64,000 bases of DNA from Algoriphagus sp. (GCF_030694375.1 NZ_JAUXYL010000017.1:1-64000), one strand, 5' to 3'; counted from the first letter of the stretch, positions 34,860-44,045 are shown. Notes: generated by a model from the sequence alone, not told the origin. Program-made: numbers and translations.

Positions 34860-35681
34860 GTGAAAAAGGCGCTACTCACATGGTTTATTCTCGCAGGACT
34901 GGTTCAGGTATCCAGATCTCAGGAAATCCTATTGGTGCCCGAAAACCTCAATTTCCAGTCGGAGACAGAAAAAAATTTCTGGCAATCCGGGACTACCAAT
35001 CCATTGTTGCTTTTTATGGCAGTACAAGCAGACCAAAGCGTATCTAATCAAGCGTGGGTCGACTTGGTAGAAGAACTGGACAATAAAGCCTCAAAAAGTA
35101 GCCCTGACCTTAAATTTTTAAGATTGATTTTTGAAAAAACAAATCATAGGCTGTTCAAAACATATGAGCCGCATTCTACCTTCAACGACATGCTGACAGA
35201 AGGCAAATTTAACTGTGTCAGTGGATCTGCTGCGCTTGGTTTATTACTAGATCGATATGGATTCGCCTACGATATTGTGGAGACAGATTACCACGCTTTT
35301 ATACTGGTAAATTTTAATGATAAAAAAATTGTTTTGGAGAGTACCCTACCAATAGGAGGCATGATCATTTACCCCACTGAGGTAAAGAAATATTTAGAAT
35401 CTTACAGGGTGGGAGAATTTGCACAACTAAAATCATTAAACCAAAGTCTTGCAGGTCCTGAGATCCATTACGGTGATAATTCGATTTTCAGGAAGGTTAG
35501 CCTACATCAGTTGGCAGGACTTCAATATTACAACGACGCTATTATTCATTTTAATTCGTATGATTTTGGGCATGCAATTGATCAATTGTCCAAAGCAACT
35601 ATACTTTATCCTTCAGATCGTATTCTAGGGCTTCGAGAACTTAGCATGGAGATGTCCTATAGAATTATTGCAACAAAGTAA
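34860..35681 (+). CDS. Exported transglutaminase-like protein
   Basis: 273 residues with GTG start at 34860, 31 bp after a -7 box. A signal peptide (MKKALLTWFILAGLVQVSRSQ) precedes a papain-like core: C119 in KFNCVSGSAALGLLLDR, H145 in ETDYHAFILVNF, and an acidic third position near E160 (IVLESTLP). These form the Cys-His-Asp/Glu arrangement of transglutaminase-like cysteine peptidases. The C-terminal 80 residues resemble one or two TPR-like helices (DFGHAIDQLSKATILYP). Function unknown. Confidence 0.7.
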   Translation: MKKALLTWFILAGLVQVSRSQEILLVPENLNFQSETEKNFWQSGTTNPLLLFMAVQADQSVSNQAWVDLVEELDNKASKSSPDLKFLRLIFEKTNHRLFKTYEPHSTFNDMLTEGKFNCVSGSAALGLLLDRYGFAYDIVETDYHAFILVNFNDKKIVLESTLPIGGMIIYPTEVKKYLESYRVGEFAQLKSLNQSLAGPEIHYGDNSIFRKVSLHQLAGLQYYNDAIIHFNSYDFGHAIDQLSKATILYPSDRILGLRELSMEMSYRIIATK

Positions 35682-35690
35682 AATGTAAAA

Positions 35691-35718
35691 TCGGCCTCTC
35701 AGAATCCCAAGAGGCCGA
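35691..35718. terminator. Hairpin between convergent genes
   Basis: TCGGCCTCT (35691-35699) pairs with AGAGGCCGA (35710-35718). There is no T-run, so termination strength is uncertain. Confidence 0.55.
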
Positions 35719-35810
35719 ATGCAATTTCAGCTTCATCACCCCAATCAAGCTAAATTGCTCCTTTCAAAAAATAATTCACTTCACCTTAGCTGGCTTTAGG
35801 GGCGTAATTC

Positions 35811-36320
35811 TTACTGTAAATTGACCTTGAATTTTCCGTTGGTCACGGTCATTGAAGCGGAGGTGTTGTTCACCTTTCCCACAAACTCGAAGGTTCCCTC
35901 TATTCTTTTTCCATCATCTGCGGTCACCGTAATTTTCCCTGATGTGCCCTGATAGGCTGTTGAATACTGCTGCCCCACTGCGACACCACCTATATAAGTG
36001 GCAGAATTAGCGATATTGGCAAAGCCGAGGTCATAGGTGCCGGGTCCATTATAAGTGGTAAATCTGAGCATAAAGCCCTTCCCGGAATTATCAGTCCCCT
36101 GCAGGGTCATCACCGTGGTACCTGCAGCGGTGATTTTGGTTCCCGACACGGTATCAAAGTCTTTGGACGCACTGATCGTGCCCACTCCTGCCACATCTCC
36201 GGAAAATTCCTCCTTAGCACCGGAGACGTCTTGTCCATCCTCACTCGAGCATGCCATGAAGGCGATGAAAAACAAAAGCAAGGATACTTTTCTCAAAATT
36301 TCTACTGTAATCTTCATCAT
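35811..36320 (-). CDS. DUF6252-like lipoprotein
   Basis: 169 residues from the ATG at 36320 (an ATG at 36404 would give an N-terminus without a signal). The signal ends LLLFFIAFMAC with the acylated cysteine followed by SSEDGQD. The domain pattern GVGTISASKDFDTVSGTKITAAG, GKGFMLRFTTYNGPGTYDLG and GKRIEGTFEFVGKVNN is typical of DUF6252-type Bacteroidota lipoproteins, beta-rich and uncharacterised. Single gene. Confidence 0.75.
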   Translation of the reverse strand: MMKITVEILRKVSLLLFFIAFMACSSEDGQDVSGAKEEFSGDVAGVGTISASKDFDTVSGTKITAAGTTVMTLQGTDNSGKGFMLRFTTYNGPGTYDLGFANIANSATYIGGVAVGQQYSTAYQGTSGKITVTADDGKRIEGTFEFVGKVNNTSASMTVTNGKFKVNLQ

Positions 36321-36447
36321 GTGTTTGGTTAGGATTTTAAAAATGAACTGTTCAAAATTACCCTGCCAAACACACCTCCACCATACGACAAATGCCCTAT
36401 TCAATCTGAAAAGGGCATCTGTGTAAGCGTGGATTTTTTACGTACAA

Positions 36448-36963
36448 TCAATGGTGATGGTGCCCATCGGGCCCATGCACATGGCCGTGTTCGATCTCCA
36501 CAGCTTGGGCCTCCCGGATGGAAATTATTTTTCCCTCAAAATATAAATCATAGCCTGCCAAGGGAGGGTTGAAATCCATGTGAACGCCCAGGTAATCCAC
36601 TTTCATAATTTCTCCCCGCATTTGGTTGCCTTTGTCATCCTGCATCGGGATCACATTCCCAACCCTGAGCAACGCTTTGTTTTTCTTCCCTTCATCCTTA
36701 AACTGCGCTTTGGGAATGATCACTTTTTTGGAGTCATCGTAATCTCCATAGCCATTTTCGAAATCAATAGACACTGAAAAAGACTCTCCGGCTGCTTTAC
36801 CTAATATTGATTCCTCAAACTTGGGCAGGACATTTTGATACCCAAACAAGAAGTAAAATGGACTCTCCGCTGTGACTGTTTCATAAATTTCCTGTCCGGT
36901 CTCTCCGTCATCAACTCGAAGGGTGTAGGCTACAGCCACTACTTTATCTTTTTCTGCTTTCAT
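36448..36963 (-). CDS. SlyD-like FKBP peptidyl-prolyl isomerase
   Basis: 171 residues, cytosolic. FKBP core split by an IF (insert-in-flap) chaperone domain: YTLRVDDGETGQEIYETV, FLFGYQNVLPKFEESILG, GYGDYD, then DFNPPLAGYDLYFEGKI. The C-terminal EHGHVHGPDGHHHH is a histidine-rich metal-binding tail like that of SlyD. Proline isomerisation, chaperoning and nickel handling are established for SlyD. It is 16 bp downstream of the Wzi gene and likely co-transcribed with it. Confidence 0.93.
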   Translation of the reverse strand: MKAEKDKVVAVAYTLRVDDGETGQEIYETVTAESPFYFLFGYQNVLPKFEESILGKAAGESFSVSIDFENGYGDYDDSKKVIIPKAQFKDEGKKNKALLRVGNVIPMQDDKGNQMRGEIMKVDYLGVHMDFNPPLAGYDLYFEGKIISIREAQAVEIEHGHVHGPDGHHHH

Positions 36964-36979
36964 TATTTCTTCAGATCAA

Positions 36980-38683
36980 TTATCTAAACATGTAAGTCAG
37001 GCCAATTTGCCCAACAAAGTTTTTTCGGTCAAACCCAGGCACAAAATATTGATCGGGCTGATTTTCCAAAAACCATTTATAATTCAGGGTATTCACATGC
37101 TGGAATTTCCCTGACAGCAGTAAGTCTCCAAACTTCCATTCAGGGGCCAGGGTAAAGACCAAATCCACGTACTTATTTCTGAAATCCTTTGATGCTTCAT
37201 ATCGGTAATAATAGAAATCATTATTATACTCAATCCGCTCAAACTGAAGTCCGATTTTTTTCAACCCTTCGACCCATGCAAAGCCAAGGAAAAGCTGATT
37301 TGCTGCAGGCCCATTACCTATTCCGAGGACTTGGCCCTGATGCGTATAGCCGTGGCGCACATGGTCATGGATATACCAAGTTCGCAACTGACGGATTTCT
37401 TCCCGTATGGTCTGACCAGAAAGTGTCATTTCGGAGCTGATTTCAAGGAATCTTCCCGGCTTTTTCAAGCCCATTAAATGCGCAAACCCAAAGGTGAAAG
37501 CTCTTCCCTGTTCGGGAGTAGTCATGAATTCCTCGAGTTTTCTGCTGTTACCCCTTGTTCCATATTCTCCGTAAAACTCAAACCGTCCGGCAGGACTCAG
37601 CCATCTGAAAAAGCCTGAGCTAAACTGTTGCCTTTTGTCACGAATTGGATCGAAAGCATTGGCAGGCCCTTTTCGCCCGTTAAAAATCGGAATAATATCA
37701 TCCAAACCAGACACATCGCTGCGGTATAGATGATTTACCGAACCATAACCCAAGAAGAGTCCCGGAACCCACTTTGGCTGATAGGTCAGAATCAATCCTG
37801 ACAGGAATCGATTCCCGTCCTCAGGTTTTGGAATAAGTACAGGATTTTCCTGAATGGAATAGTCTGGCCAAGGGGGAAGAAAATCCGTGGATTTCAAAAA
37901 TCCGGAAACAGACTGTGCTTCGAAGGAGCCAATAGGAGTTTTGACAGGTTTGCGGGTGTTGAGGGTGAAATGAAGAAAGCCAGGGGCATTATTCCCCAAA
38001 AGGAGCGAATTCCTGCGACCTGGGCCCCACCACAGATTTTCGGTCGAAAGGCCAATAGAGTATTCCTTCAGATTAAACCTAAAGCTGGATTGTCCAAGAT
38101 AAAACCGATTGAAAGCCCCTTTTCCAAACCGCTCGGGCAGGTCTATTCGATTCATGTATTCGTAATAGAACAGAATGGTCGCCTGATGCTCGATCGGGAA
38201 TCCGATGTAATCTTTGTTCTGTGCCAGTAGAACTTCCGGCTGCAATTGCAGGCTGAACTTACCGTATTCCGCATAGACTCCGGGACTAAATATTTGCTGT
38301 ATCCCGCGGTTGGGGATGAAGGCCCCGTCATTTACACCAAAGGCATAAGTAGAGTTGTACTGAACCTTATATGTGCCGGGTAGCGTGAGGAATTTACCTT
38401 TCCCTTTTTTCCCTATTGTCCGGTGAAAAAATGAATTATCCAGATCAACGACCGAACTGTCCAAATCAAAGCCATTGACGATCCCAAAAGCTTCAGCAGG
38501 ATACAGGGGTCGAATCATCCAAGAAGAGGCAGAATCCAACGTTCCGAGCAATTGCAACCTTCTCAGATAATCATCCAATACAGGCGTGCCCACCGGAATA
38601 GTTTGGGAAAAAGCAGTCGAATTGACCGCCAAAATAAAAAGGCAAAAAACCGAAACCGCCAGACACTTTACAGCTTTTTTCAT
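36980..38683 (-). CDS. Capsule assembly Wzi family outer-membrane protein
   Basis: 567 residues with a signal peptide (to about residue 26, AFSQ). A beta-barrel pattern of alternating strands, the family block LSTENLWWGPGRRNSLLLGNNAPG and a C-terminal phenylalanine/arginine end (GLTYMFR) identify Wzi. Wzi binds capsular polysaccharide at the outer membrane in Proteobacteria. It is 3 bp downstream of a lipoprotein gene and 16 bp upstream of the FKBP gene (one operon), and divergent from wecB, which makes a sugar nucleotide for surface polysaccharides. Confidence 0.9.
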   Translation of the reverse strand: MKKAVKCLAVSVFCLFILAVNSTAFSQTIPVGTPVLDDYLRRLQLLGTLDSASSWMIRPLYPAEAFGIVNGFDLDSSVVDLDNSFFHRTIGKKGKGKFLTLPGTYKVQYNSTYAFGVNDGAFIPNRGIQQIFSPGVYAEYGKFSLQLQPEVLLAQNKDYIGFPIEHQATILFYYEYMNRIDLPERFGKGAFNRFYLGQSSFRFNLKEYSIGLSTENLWWGPGRRNSLLLGNNAPGFLHFTLNTRKPVKTPIGSFEAQSVSGFLKSTDFLPPWPDYSIQENPVLIPKPEDGNRFLSGLILTYQPKWVPGLFLGYGSVNHLYRSDVSGLDDIIPIFNGRKGPANAFDPIRDKRQQFSSGFFRWLSPAGRFEFYGEYGTRGNSRKLEEFMTTPEQGRAFTFGFAHLMGLKKPGRFLEISSEMTLSGQTIREEIRQLRTWYIHDHVRHGYTHQGQVLGIGNGPAANQLFLGFAWVEGLKKIGLQFERIEYNNDFYYYRYEASKDFRNKYVDLVFTLAPEWKFGDLLLSGKFQHVNTLNYKWFLENQPDQYFVPGFDRKNFVGQIGLTYMFR

Positions 38684-38686
38684 TTC

Positions 38687-39352
38687 TTAATTTGTCTGAA
38701 TGGCTACAACTTCAATTTTGGCTATTGACCAGGACTCATCGCAAATGGGATCAGGGGAATTTCCCTGGAGCAATTCTGCCCCCATGTAAACTCTCACACT
38801 TGAATTGGAATGTGGGATGAGTCTCGAAACAGCGTAGCGGGTCGTGTAATTTGGAAATGCACCAAAGATACACAGCCCCGGTAGGTTGGTTTGGGTGGCG
38901 CCCAATTTGGGAACATTCTGACGAAAGAATTCATTGGGATAAGATTGGTAAAGGCAATAAGTAGGAGCACAGGGAGAGTTTGAAAACGTCGTCCGGAAAA
39001 CTTCTGTATTGTCATAGCCCATGTACCAATAATCCGGGCCGGATAGACTGTCATTGGGATTGCCATCCCAACTGTCATGGATGAGGATATCCACTGTTAC
39101 TTTAAGAAAGTTATGAGGGGGAAGATCAGATATTTTAGCAGCGACCTCCTCATTGTGGTAGTACCCTGCCACCGTATCATTCTGGAAAATAAAGAGTTTC
39201 CCATTTTCAAATCCTGCAAGGTTCAGGTCGGAGAAGTCATTGGAGTATACCACCTTCTCCATTTCCACTGTAGGTAGACAGGCGGTCGTAGAACAAATCA
39301 ATCCAAAAAATATCCACGCCCTCAATTCGATCAGCCAATTAAATTTTGCCAT
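38687..39352 (-). CDS. Hypothetical lipoprotein upstream of wzi
   Basis: 221 residues with a lipoprotein-like signal (WIFFGLICSTTAC, C25). The body carries several cysteines (SPCAPTYCLYQ, GLCIFG, PICDESW) and tryptophan/aspartate patches (HDSWDGNPNDSLSGPDYWYMG), consistent with a beta-sandwich, possibly carbohydrate-binding, but I recognise no family. First gene of the wzi operon, so a role at the cell surface with Wzi is likely. Confidence 0.7.
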   Translation of the reverse strand: MAKFNWLIELRAWIFFGLICSTTACLPTVEMEKVVYSNDFSDLNLAGFENGKLFIFQNDTVAGYYHNEEVAAKISDLPPHNFLKVTVDILIHDSWDGNPNDSLSGPDYWYMGYDNTEVFRTTFSNSPCAPTYCLYQSYPNEFFRQNVPKLGATQTNLPGLCIFGAFPNYTTRYAVSRLIPHSNSSVRVYMGAELLQGNSPDPICDESWSIAKIEVVAIQTN

Positions 39353-39455
39353 TTATTCAGATTTACTCAAAAAACTTCTTGGCAAAGAAACAAAAAACCT
39401 ACCAAAAGTTTGAAAGGAATATACTCAAAGAGGCTATGGAGCTGGAACGAATAAT

Positions 39456-39463
39456 TAATTTTG
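39456..39463 (+). promoter_or_regulatory. -7 promoter box of wecB
   Basis: TAATTTTG matches TAnnTTTG and lies 21 bp before the ATG at 39485. No convincing -33 box is seen at the usual distance. Confidence 0.45.
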
Positions 39464-39484
39464 ACGAAACATTTCAATCTACCT

Positions 39485-40576
39485 ATGTCCATTTTTACAA
39501 TTGTAGCCGGAGCTAGACCCAATTTCATGAAAATCGCTCCGATCATTCACGCTTTTCAGAAAAAACAAAAAGCTGGTGTTGATGTTCACTTCCGCCTCGT
39601 ACATACCGGTCAGCACTACGATAAGAAGATGTCAGGCGACTTTTTTGATCAGCTTAATATCCCCGAACCGGATGCCAACCTAGGCGGGGGCGGTGGAACG
39701 CAAGCCGAGCAGACTGCTGCCATCATGATCGCTTTTGAAAAGGAACTCATGGAAAACCGGCCAGACCTTGTTATCGTCGTAGGAGATGTGACAAGTACAT
39801 TGGCTTGTTCGATTGCTGCCAAAAAACTTCAGATCGATGTCGCTCATGTAGAAGGGGGAATTCGTTCGGGAGATCTAAGCATGCCGGAGGAAATCAATCG
39901 AATGGTGACTGACAGTATCACAGATCACTTTTTCACTACTTCTGAAATCGCAAATACCAATCTCAGAAAAGCAGGTGTATCGGAAGAAAAGATCCATTTC
40001 GTGGGAAATACGATGATCGACACGCTGAAGGCCCAGATGTCTAATTTCAAAAGCCCTGAAGGGCCAGTATTTGAAAGCCTGAAGGCTGGAAATTACTTTG
40101 TCATGACCATGCACCGCCCGGCCAATGTAGACCAAGAGCATTCCCTTAAGGCAATGATTGATGCCATTTTGGAAGGTACGCAAGGTTTGCCAATCCTATT
40201 TCCCGTTCACCCACGGACGGCGAAGAACCTTCAAAACCTGGGTATCCAAGCCCCAAACCTCCACATGTGCGAACCCCTGGGCTACCTGGAGTTCAACTAT
40301 TTGGTAAAAAATGCCAAAGGTGTGATCACTGACTCAGGAGGGATCACTGAAGAAACATCCGTAATGAATATTCCATGCATCACCCTTCGGGACAATACCG
40401 AGCGAGCCGAAACGATTCACTTGGGAACAAATGAACTGGTCGGAACTGATCCTAAAAAACTGAAGCCTTTCCTTGAAAAAATCATGAAGGGGGAATGGAA
40501 ACAATACCAGGGAATTCCACTTTGGGATGGAAAGACTGCGGAGCGGATTGTGGACATCTTGGTCAATTCTTATTAA
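39485..40576 (+). CDS. wecB: UDP-N-acetylglucosamine 2-epimerase (non-hydrolysing)
   Basis: 363 residues from the ATG at 39485; the TTG eight codons earlier overlaps the promoter. Interconverts UDP-GlcNAc and UDP-ManNAc for cell-surface polysaccharides. Signature segments are TIVAGARPNFMKIAPI, VHTGQHYDKKMSG, VVVGDVTSTLACSIAAKKL, HVEGGIRSGD, MTMHRPANVD, and SGGITEETSVMNIPC with the UDP-binding region. The gene for a DUF985 cupin follows 3 bp later. It is divergent from the wzi operon. Confidence 0.94.
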   Translation: MSIFTIVAGARPNFMKIAPIIHAFQKKQKAGVDVHFRLVHTGQHYDKKMSGDFFDQLNIPEPDANLGGGGGTQAEQTAAIMIAFEKELMENRPDLVIVVGDVTSTLACSIAAKKLQIDVAHVEGGIRSGDLSMPEEINRMVTDSITDHFFTTSEIANTNLRKAGVSEEKIHFVGNTMIDTLKAQMSNFKSPEGPVFESLKAGNYFVMTMHRPANVDQEHSLKAMIDAILEGTQGLPILFPVHPRTAKNLQNLGIQAPNLHMCEPLGYLEFNYLVKNAKGVITDSGGITEETSVMNIPCITLRDNTERAETIHLGTNELVGTDPKKLKPFLEKIMKGEWKQYQGIPLWDGKTAERIVDILVNSY

Positions 40577-40579
40577 ACA

Positions 40580-41062
40580 ATGACGACAAACAGAATTCAG
40601 GAATTGGTTGAAAAACTTCAGATGAAATCCCATCCTGAGGGTGGATTTTATTCAGAAACTTACCGCTCGGATAGCGATCTGGAAACCCCCGCGGGCAAAA
40701 GACAACTGATCACGTCTATATTTTTCTTGCTTCGCTCTCAGGATGTCTCCCATTTTCACCGGATCAAATGCGATGAACTTTGGTTTTGGCATGAGGGTAG
40801 CCCACTTTCGGTGCATTTACTCGGAGCAAAAGGACATGAAATCCTAAAACTTGGTCCGGTGGACAATCAGCATTCGCTTCCCCAACACCTGGTCAAGGCT
40901 GAAACAATTTTTGGAAGTTCGGTAGATGAGCCAAACAGTTACAGTTTGGTGTCTTGTGTAGTGGCTCCCGGTTTTGATTTCAGGGATTTTGAATTGTTCA
41001 AGGCTGAGGATTTACTGCCAATTTTCCCTGACGCTGCGCAAATCATACGAAAACTCACTTAA
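40580..41062 (+). CDS. DUF985 cupin family protein
   Basis: 160 residues. Cupin of the DUF985 type: MKSHPEGGFYSETYRS, SIFFLLRSQDVSHFHRI, DELWFWHEGSPLSVHLL, and SLVSCVVAPGFDFRDFEL. Some members were proposed to bind sugar nucleotides or act as epimerases; no reaction is established here. It is 3 bp after wecB, so the two are one operon. Confidence 0.88.
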   Translation: MTTNRIQELVEKLQMKSHPEGGFYSETYRSDSDLETPAGKRQLITSIFFLLRSQDVSHFHRIKCDELWFWHEGSPLSVHLLGAKGHEILKLGPVDNQHSLPQHLVKAETIFGSSVDEPNSYSLVSCVVAPGFDFRDFELFKAEDLLPIFPDAAQIIRKLT

Positions 41063-41065
41063 GAA

Positions 41066-41509
41066 TTACCTTCCGTATTTAAGAATTAGGGCAAGCTGTC
41101 CCGCATGGTAAGCGGTATGCGTGGAGATTCTTCCCAAAGCTTCGGATCTTGATTTACGACCAAACTCCTTAGTCTCAATGATATCATCCCAATTTTCCTG
41201 AATCAAAATCGCCTTTTCGAGCATTTCTCCGGCATAAGCGACAATTTCTCTGAGTTCATCGAGATTGGTCCATTCACCCGTGTCTTTTCCTGCAATCAGG
41301 GTTTTGGCCACGATTTTCACCTCTCCAAGGCCAAAGACATTTTTGGAAAACAATAATTCTACCTCAGCAATATGTCGGATCAGGAATCCCGCTGAGTTTG
41401 GACTAGCGCCATTTTTTTTGGGGAGATCAGATTCTTGTATTGCGTCGAGCAGTTTGGTGAATCGAGTTCTTCCTTCCTTCCAAAGATCTACAAGCGAAGC
41501 ATTCTTCAT
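41066..41509 (-). CDS. DinB family protein
   Basis: 147 residues from the ATG at 41509, immediately after the stop of the upstream gene (41511). Four-helix bundle with the three metal-ligand histidines typical of DinB/YfiT: H in FLIRHIAEVELLF, and two in ISTHTAYHAGQLALIL. These metal-dependent proteins include thiol transferases; substrate unknown. Confidence 0.85.
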   Translation of the reverse strand: MKNASLVDLWKEGRTRFTKLLDAIQESDLPKKNGASPNSAGFLIRHIAEVELLFSKNVFGLGEVKIVAKTLIAGKDTGEWTNLDELREIVAYAGEMLEKAILIQENWDDIIETKEFGRKSRSEALGRISTHTAYHAGQLALILKYGR

Positions 41510-41510
41510 C

Positions 41511-42080
41511 TTAATTCGAGTTTTCAGCCCATCCCCACGGAGCTTGAGGCAGTTCAATTGGCGTCGTCAGGTCAAACTTTACTGAGAAAAAAGTCTCCGA
41601 TCCAGTTCTTCTCAGGTTATAAGTAAATGAAGTTTCATCCACTGTAATCCACCATACATTTCCGGCAGCGTAGGGGATGAGGTCAGTGGTCTCCTGATCA
41701 GCAGGGAATATTTGCATCGCCGAGAAACCCGTATTTGAAGCCGTTCCCCCATACTGCGTGATTTTATCTTCCGAGCCATCTTCGTGTCGGTGGTCATGCT
41801 TTAACTTGATCAGGTCACCTTCCATCGTCAAAACCCAAGTTCTGGATCTGTCATCTCCGACGAAAAAAGGGATTCTTAATCTCCCGTCTTCGCAACTTCG
41901 GACATGCATCACCAGCCTTCCGGAAAATCTCGGGTCAGACTCCGGTGAGACCAATTTCCCTTCGTAGGCTTTGCCGCAATGTGCGGAAAGTGCATCCCAA
42001 AACTGTGTAGCTGCTGATTTTTCCTGAGAAAACACTGAAAATTGAATACTGAAAAGAGCAATAATGAAAAGGTGCTTCAT
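41511..42080 (-). CDS. Secreted protein of unknown function
   Basis: 189 residues, signal peptide MKHLFIIALFSIQFSVFSQ. Conserved-looking blocks are FWDALSAHCGKAYEGKLV, RLVMHVRSCEDGRLRIPFFVG, HDHRHEDGSEDKITQYGG and TYNLRRTGSETFFSVKFDL. Two cysteines may pair in the periplasm. Not assigned to a named family. The DinB gene follows at once (1-bp gap), so they are co-transcribed. Confidence 0.75.
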   Translation of the reverse strand: MKHLFIIALFSIQFSVFSQEKSAATQFWDALSAHCGKAYEGKLVSPESDPRFSGRLVMHVRSCEDGRLRIPFFVGDDRSRTWVLTMEGDLIKLKHDHRHEDGSEDKITQYGGTASNTGFSAMQIFPADQETTDLIPYAAGNVWWITVDETSFTYNLRRTGSETFFSVKFDLTTPIELPQAPWGWAENSN

Positions 42081-42212
42081 AGTTTTATTTTTTAACGGCC
42101 ATGTGATCTATCCCATACCTGTCTGTCACAGGCAGGCTTGTTTCGGGAGAATCTTTACTGGCTATAATTGAGGACATCATCGGATCAAGATAAAGGAGTA
42201 AATCCTATTTCT

Positions 42213-42923
42213 CTAATTCCCTGCTATTCTTTCCTTGGGAAAATAAATAACCATTTGATCAAGCTTACTTTGAAACCTATCCAGGTGACCTGCAAAATCT
42301 CTATTCTCACTTAGAAAATGAACATGCATAAAGCTGTCATGATGAGTGTAGATGCGCTGTCCTTCTCTGGAATAGAATCCAATCAACTCTCCCGATTCTC
42401 CCTGATGTTCATAATTGGCTTGATTTCTTCCTTCCACATAGCCGGGAATGTCTGCAGATCTCGGGGTCACAATGTGCGTGGTCATTCGGTCAAACTTCCC
42501 CTCGATCCGAAAAGGCAATGGGGTCATCAGATCCACACCATTCGCCATCAAAGTTGATTCAATAAGCTTCTCCAATTCCTGAATGGACCCCACTTGGCCT
42601 TGAATGGGGATTTTTTCCCATTCCTCCACATTTGCGTACACCAAAAAAGGGGCCTCGACCTGCCATTCGGATTGGATACTTCCTTTTCCTTCGGGAGTCA
42701 CAATACCGGTATAAGGAATGCCATCCACAGCGGTGATTTCACCTTGCATTTTACCCAAAGGGCCCAAGGCAATCAAGCCTTTGTACTTTCGAAGTGAATC
42801 CAGCGAAATGGTCGGAGCAAATCCGCTTTTTCCCATCTCACTCATCGCCCCGACATGCCTCACCTGTGCATTTAACGTGGAAAATGAAATAAACAAACCA
42901 AATAAGAGTGCTGATTTTTTCAT
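42213..42923 (-). CDS. budA: Acetolactate decarboxylase, exported
   Basis: 236 residues; converts acetolactate to acetoin. A signal peptide (MKKSALLFGLFISFSTLNAQ) is present, unusual for this mainly cytosolic or secreted enzyme. The zinc ligands match the family spacing: H200 and H202 in FMHVHFLSENRDF, H213 in AGHLDRF (13 residues from the first, as in the Brevibacillus enzyme). The catalytic glutamate region LGPLGKMQGEITAVDG (E62) and the RMTTHIVTPRSADIPGY segment fit. No acetolactate synthase gene is nearby. Palindromic repeats flank it. Confidence 0.88.
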   Translation of the reverse strand: MKKSALLFGLFISFSTLNAQVRHVGAMSEMGKSGFAPTISLDSLRKYKGLIALGPLGKMQGEITAVDGIPYTGIVTPEGKGSIQSEWQVEAPFLVYANVEEWEKIPIQGQVGSIQELEKLIESTLMANGVDLMTPLPFRIEGKFDRMTTHIVTPRSADIPGYVEGRNQANYEHQGESGELIGFYSREGQRIYTHHDSFMHVHFLSENRDFAGHLDRFQSKLDQMVIYFPKERIAGN

Positions 42924-42949
42924 GTGTTTCTATTTTGTTTTTTTAAGGC

Positions 42950-43062
42950 CATCCCGATCTTTAATCGGGAGAATCTCGCATTACGAATAATCACTTCTCC
43001 GTGTGACACAAATAGGGGCATGCCTGTCTGCCTCAGGCAGGCCTGCTTGTGGCAGACAAGCT
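42950..43062. repeat. Dispersed palindromes downstream of the permease gene
   Basis: CCCGATCTTTAATCGGG hairpin (42953-42969), then a GCCTGTCTGCCTCAGGCAGG palindrome (43023-43042) followed by CCTGCTTGTGGCAGACAAG (43042-43060). The same GCCTG...CAGGC family occurs at 42120-42145, 52008-52033 and 59360-59380. No gene in this gap. Confidence 0.7.
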
Positions 43063-43067
43063 CGATT

Positions 43068-44045
43068 TCATAAGATAAAATTGAAAATGAATCCTGAGAT
43101 AATAATAAAAAGTGTCACCACCCCGAAGTAAATACTTATTAAACGGGTAGACATGACCTTTTTGAGCAATGTTCCCTCAGGAATCGAAAGCCCAATCGTC
43201 GCCATCATAAAAGCGATCGAAGTCCCGATCGGAACACCCTTGGCTACTAATACCTGAATGACCGGAATGATCCCCGCCGCATTGGAATAAAGGGGGACAG
43301 CCAAGATAACCGCGAATGGAACCGTCCACCACTGACCGGAACCCAAATATTGGGCAAAGAAGTTCTCCGGAACATATCCATGCATTGCAGCACCGATCCC
43401 GATACCTATGATGACGTAGATGACAATGCTTTTGACAATCCCCCAAGCCTCATGTAACACCGCCTTCAATCGCTCCTTGAAAGGAACCTGCTCGGCTCGA
43501 TACGCTTCACTTGCCTCTGTTTTGGCTTTAATCAGATTCTGAACCCAATCGGAAAGGTATTTTTCGAGTCCCATCCTGCCCAGGACCATTCCACCAATGG
43601 TTCCAAGCAAAATACCGGTGACTGCATAAATCACGGTAAACTTGATCCCAAACAAGCCTATGAACATAGCAAGTGCTATTTCATTGACTAGGGGTGAAGT
43701 AATCAGGAATGAAAAAGTGACTCCCAGAGGAATCCCACCTTGTACAAATCCAATGAATAAGGGAACAGAAGAGCAGGAACAAAAGGGCGTAATCGCTCCA
43801 AAAAATGAAGCAAGGAGATTTTCGAGTCCGTACAATTTTTTTCGCTGAAGGAAGTCACGCAACCGCTCAACAGGGAAATAGGCGTTGACCAATCCCATCA
43901 GCGTAGTGATGAGCATCAAGAGGATCAGAATCTTGATCGTGTCGTAGAAGAAAAAGTTTACAGCTATCCCTAGCTTTGAACTTTCCTCCAATCCAAAAAC
44001 ACCGTAAACCAGCCAGTCGGCGAGGTTTTGTAACCAATCGAACAT
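43068..44045 (-). CDS. UPF0718-type permease (metal/metalloid efflux candidate)
   Basis: 325-residue inner-membrane permease with about eight to ten helices. The family signature PFCSCSSVPLFIGFVQGGIPLG with vicinal cysteines, the repeat-like PLYSNAAGIIPVIQVLVAKGVPIG, and ITSPLVNEIALAMF identify the DUF318/UPF0718 group, which includes arsenic- and copper-related efflux permeases. It is 9 bp downstream of a CPKC thioredoxin-like gene, a typical pairing in which the small protein may hand a metal or metalloid to the permease. No ArsR gene is seen beside it. Confidence 0.86.
   Translation of the reverse strand: MFDWLQNLADWLVYGVFGLEESSKLGIAVNFFFYDTIKILILLMLITTLMGLVNAYFPVERLRDFLQRKKLYGLENLLASFFGAITPFCSCSSVPLFIGFVQGGIPLGVTFSFLITSPLVNEIALAMFIGLFGIKFTVIYAVTGILLGTIGGMVLGRMGLEKYLSDWVQNLIKAKTEASEAYRAEQVPFKERLKAVLHEAWGIVKSIVIYVIIGIGIGAAMHGYVPENFFAQYLGSGQWWTVPFAVILAVPLYSNAAGIIPVIQVLVAKGVPIGTSIAFMMATIGLSIPEGTLLKKVMSTRLISIYFGVVTLFIIISGFIFNFIL

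Noticed and set aside
34817..35047. Plus-strand frame with ATG just upstream of the transglutaminase-like gene
   Set aside because: It lies in another frame over the real coding sequence; the GTG-started frame carries the signal peptide and conserved residues.
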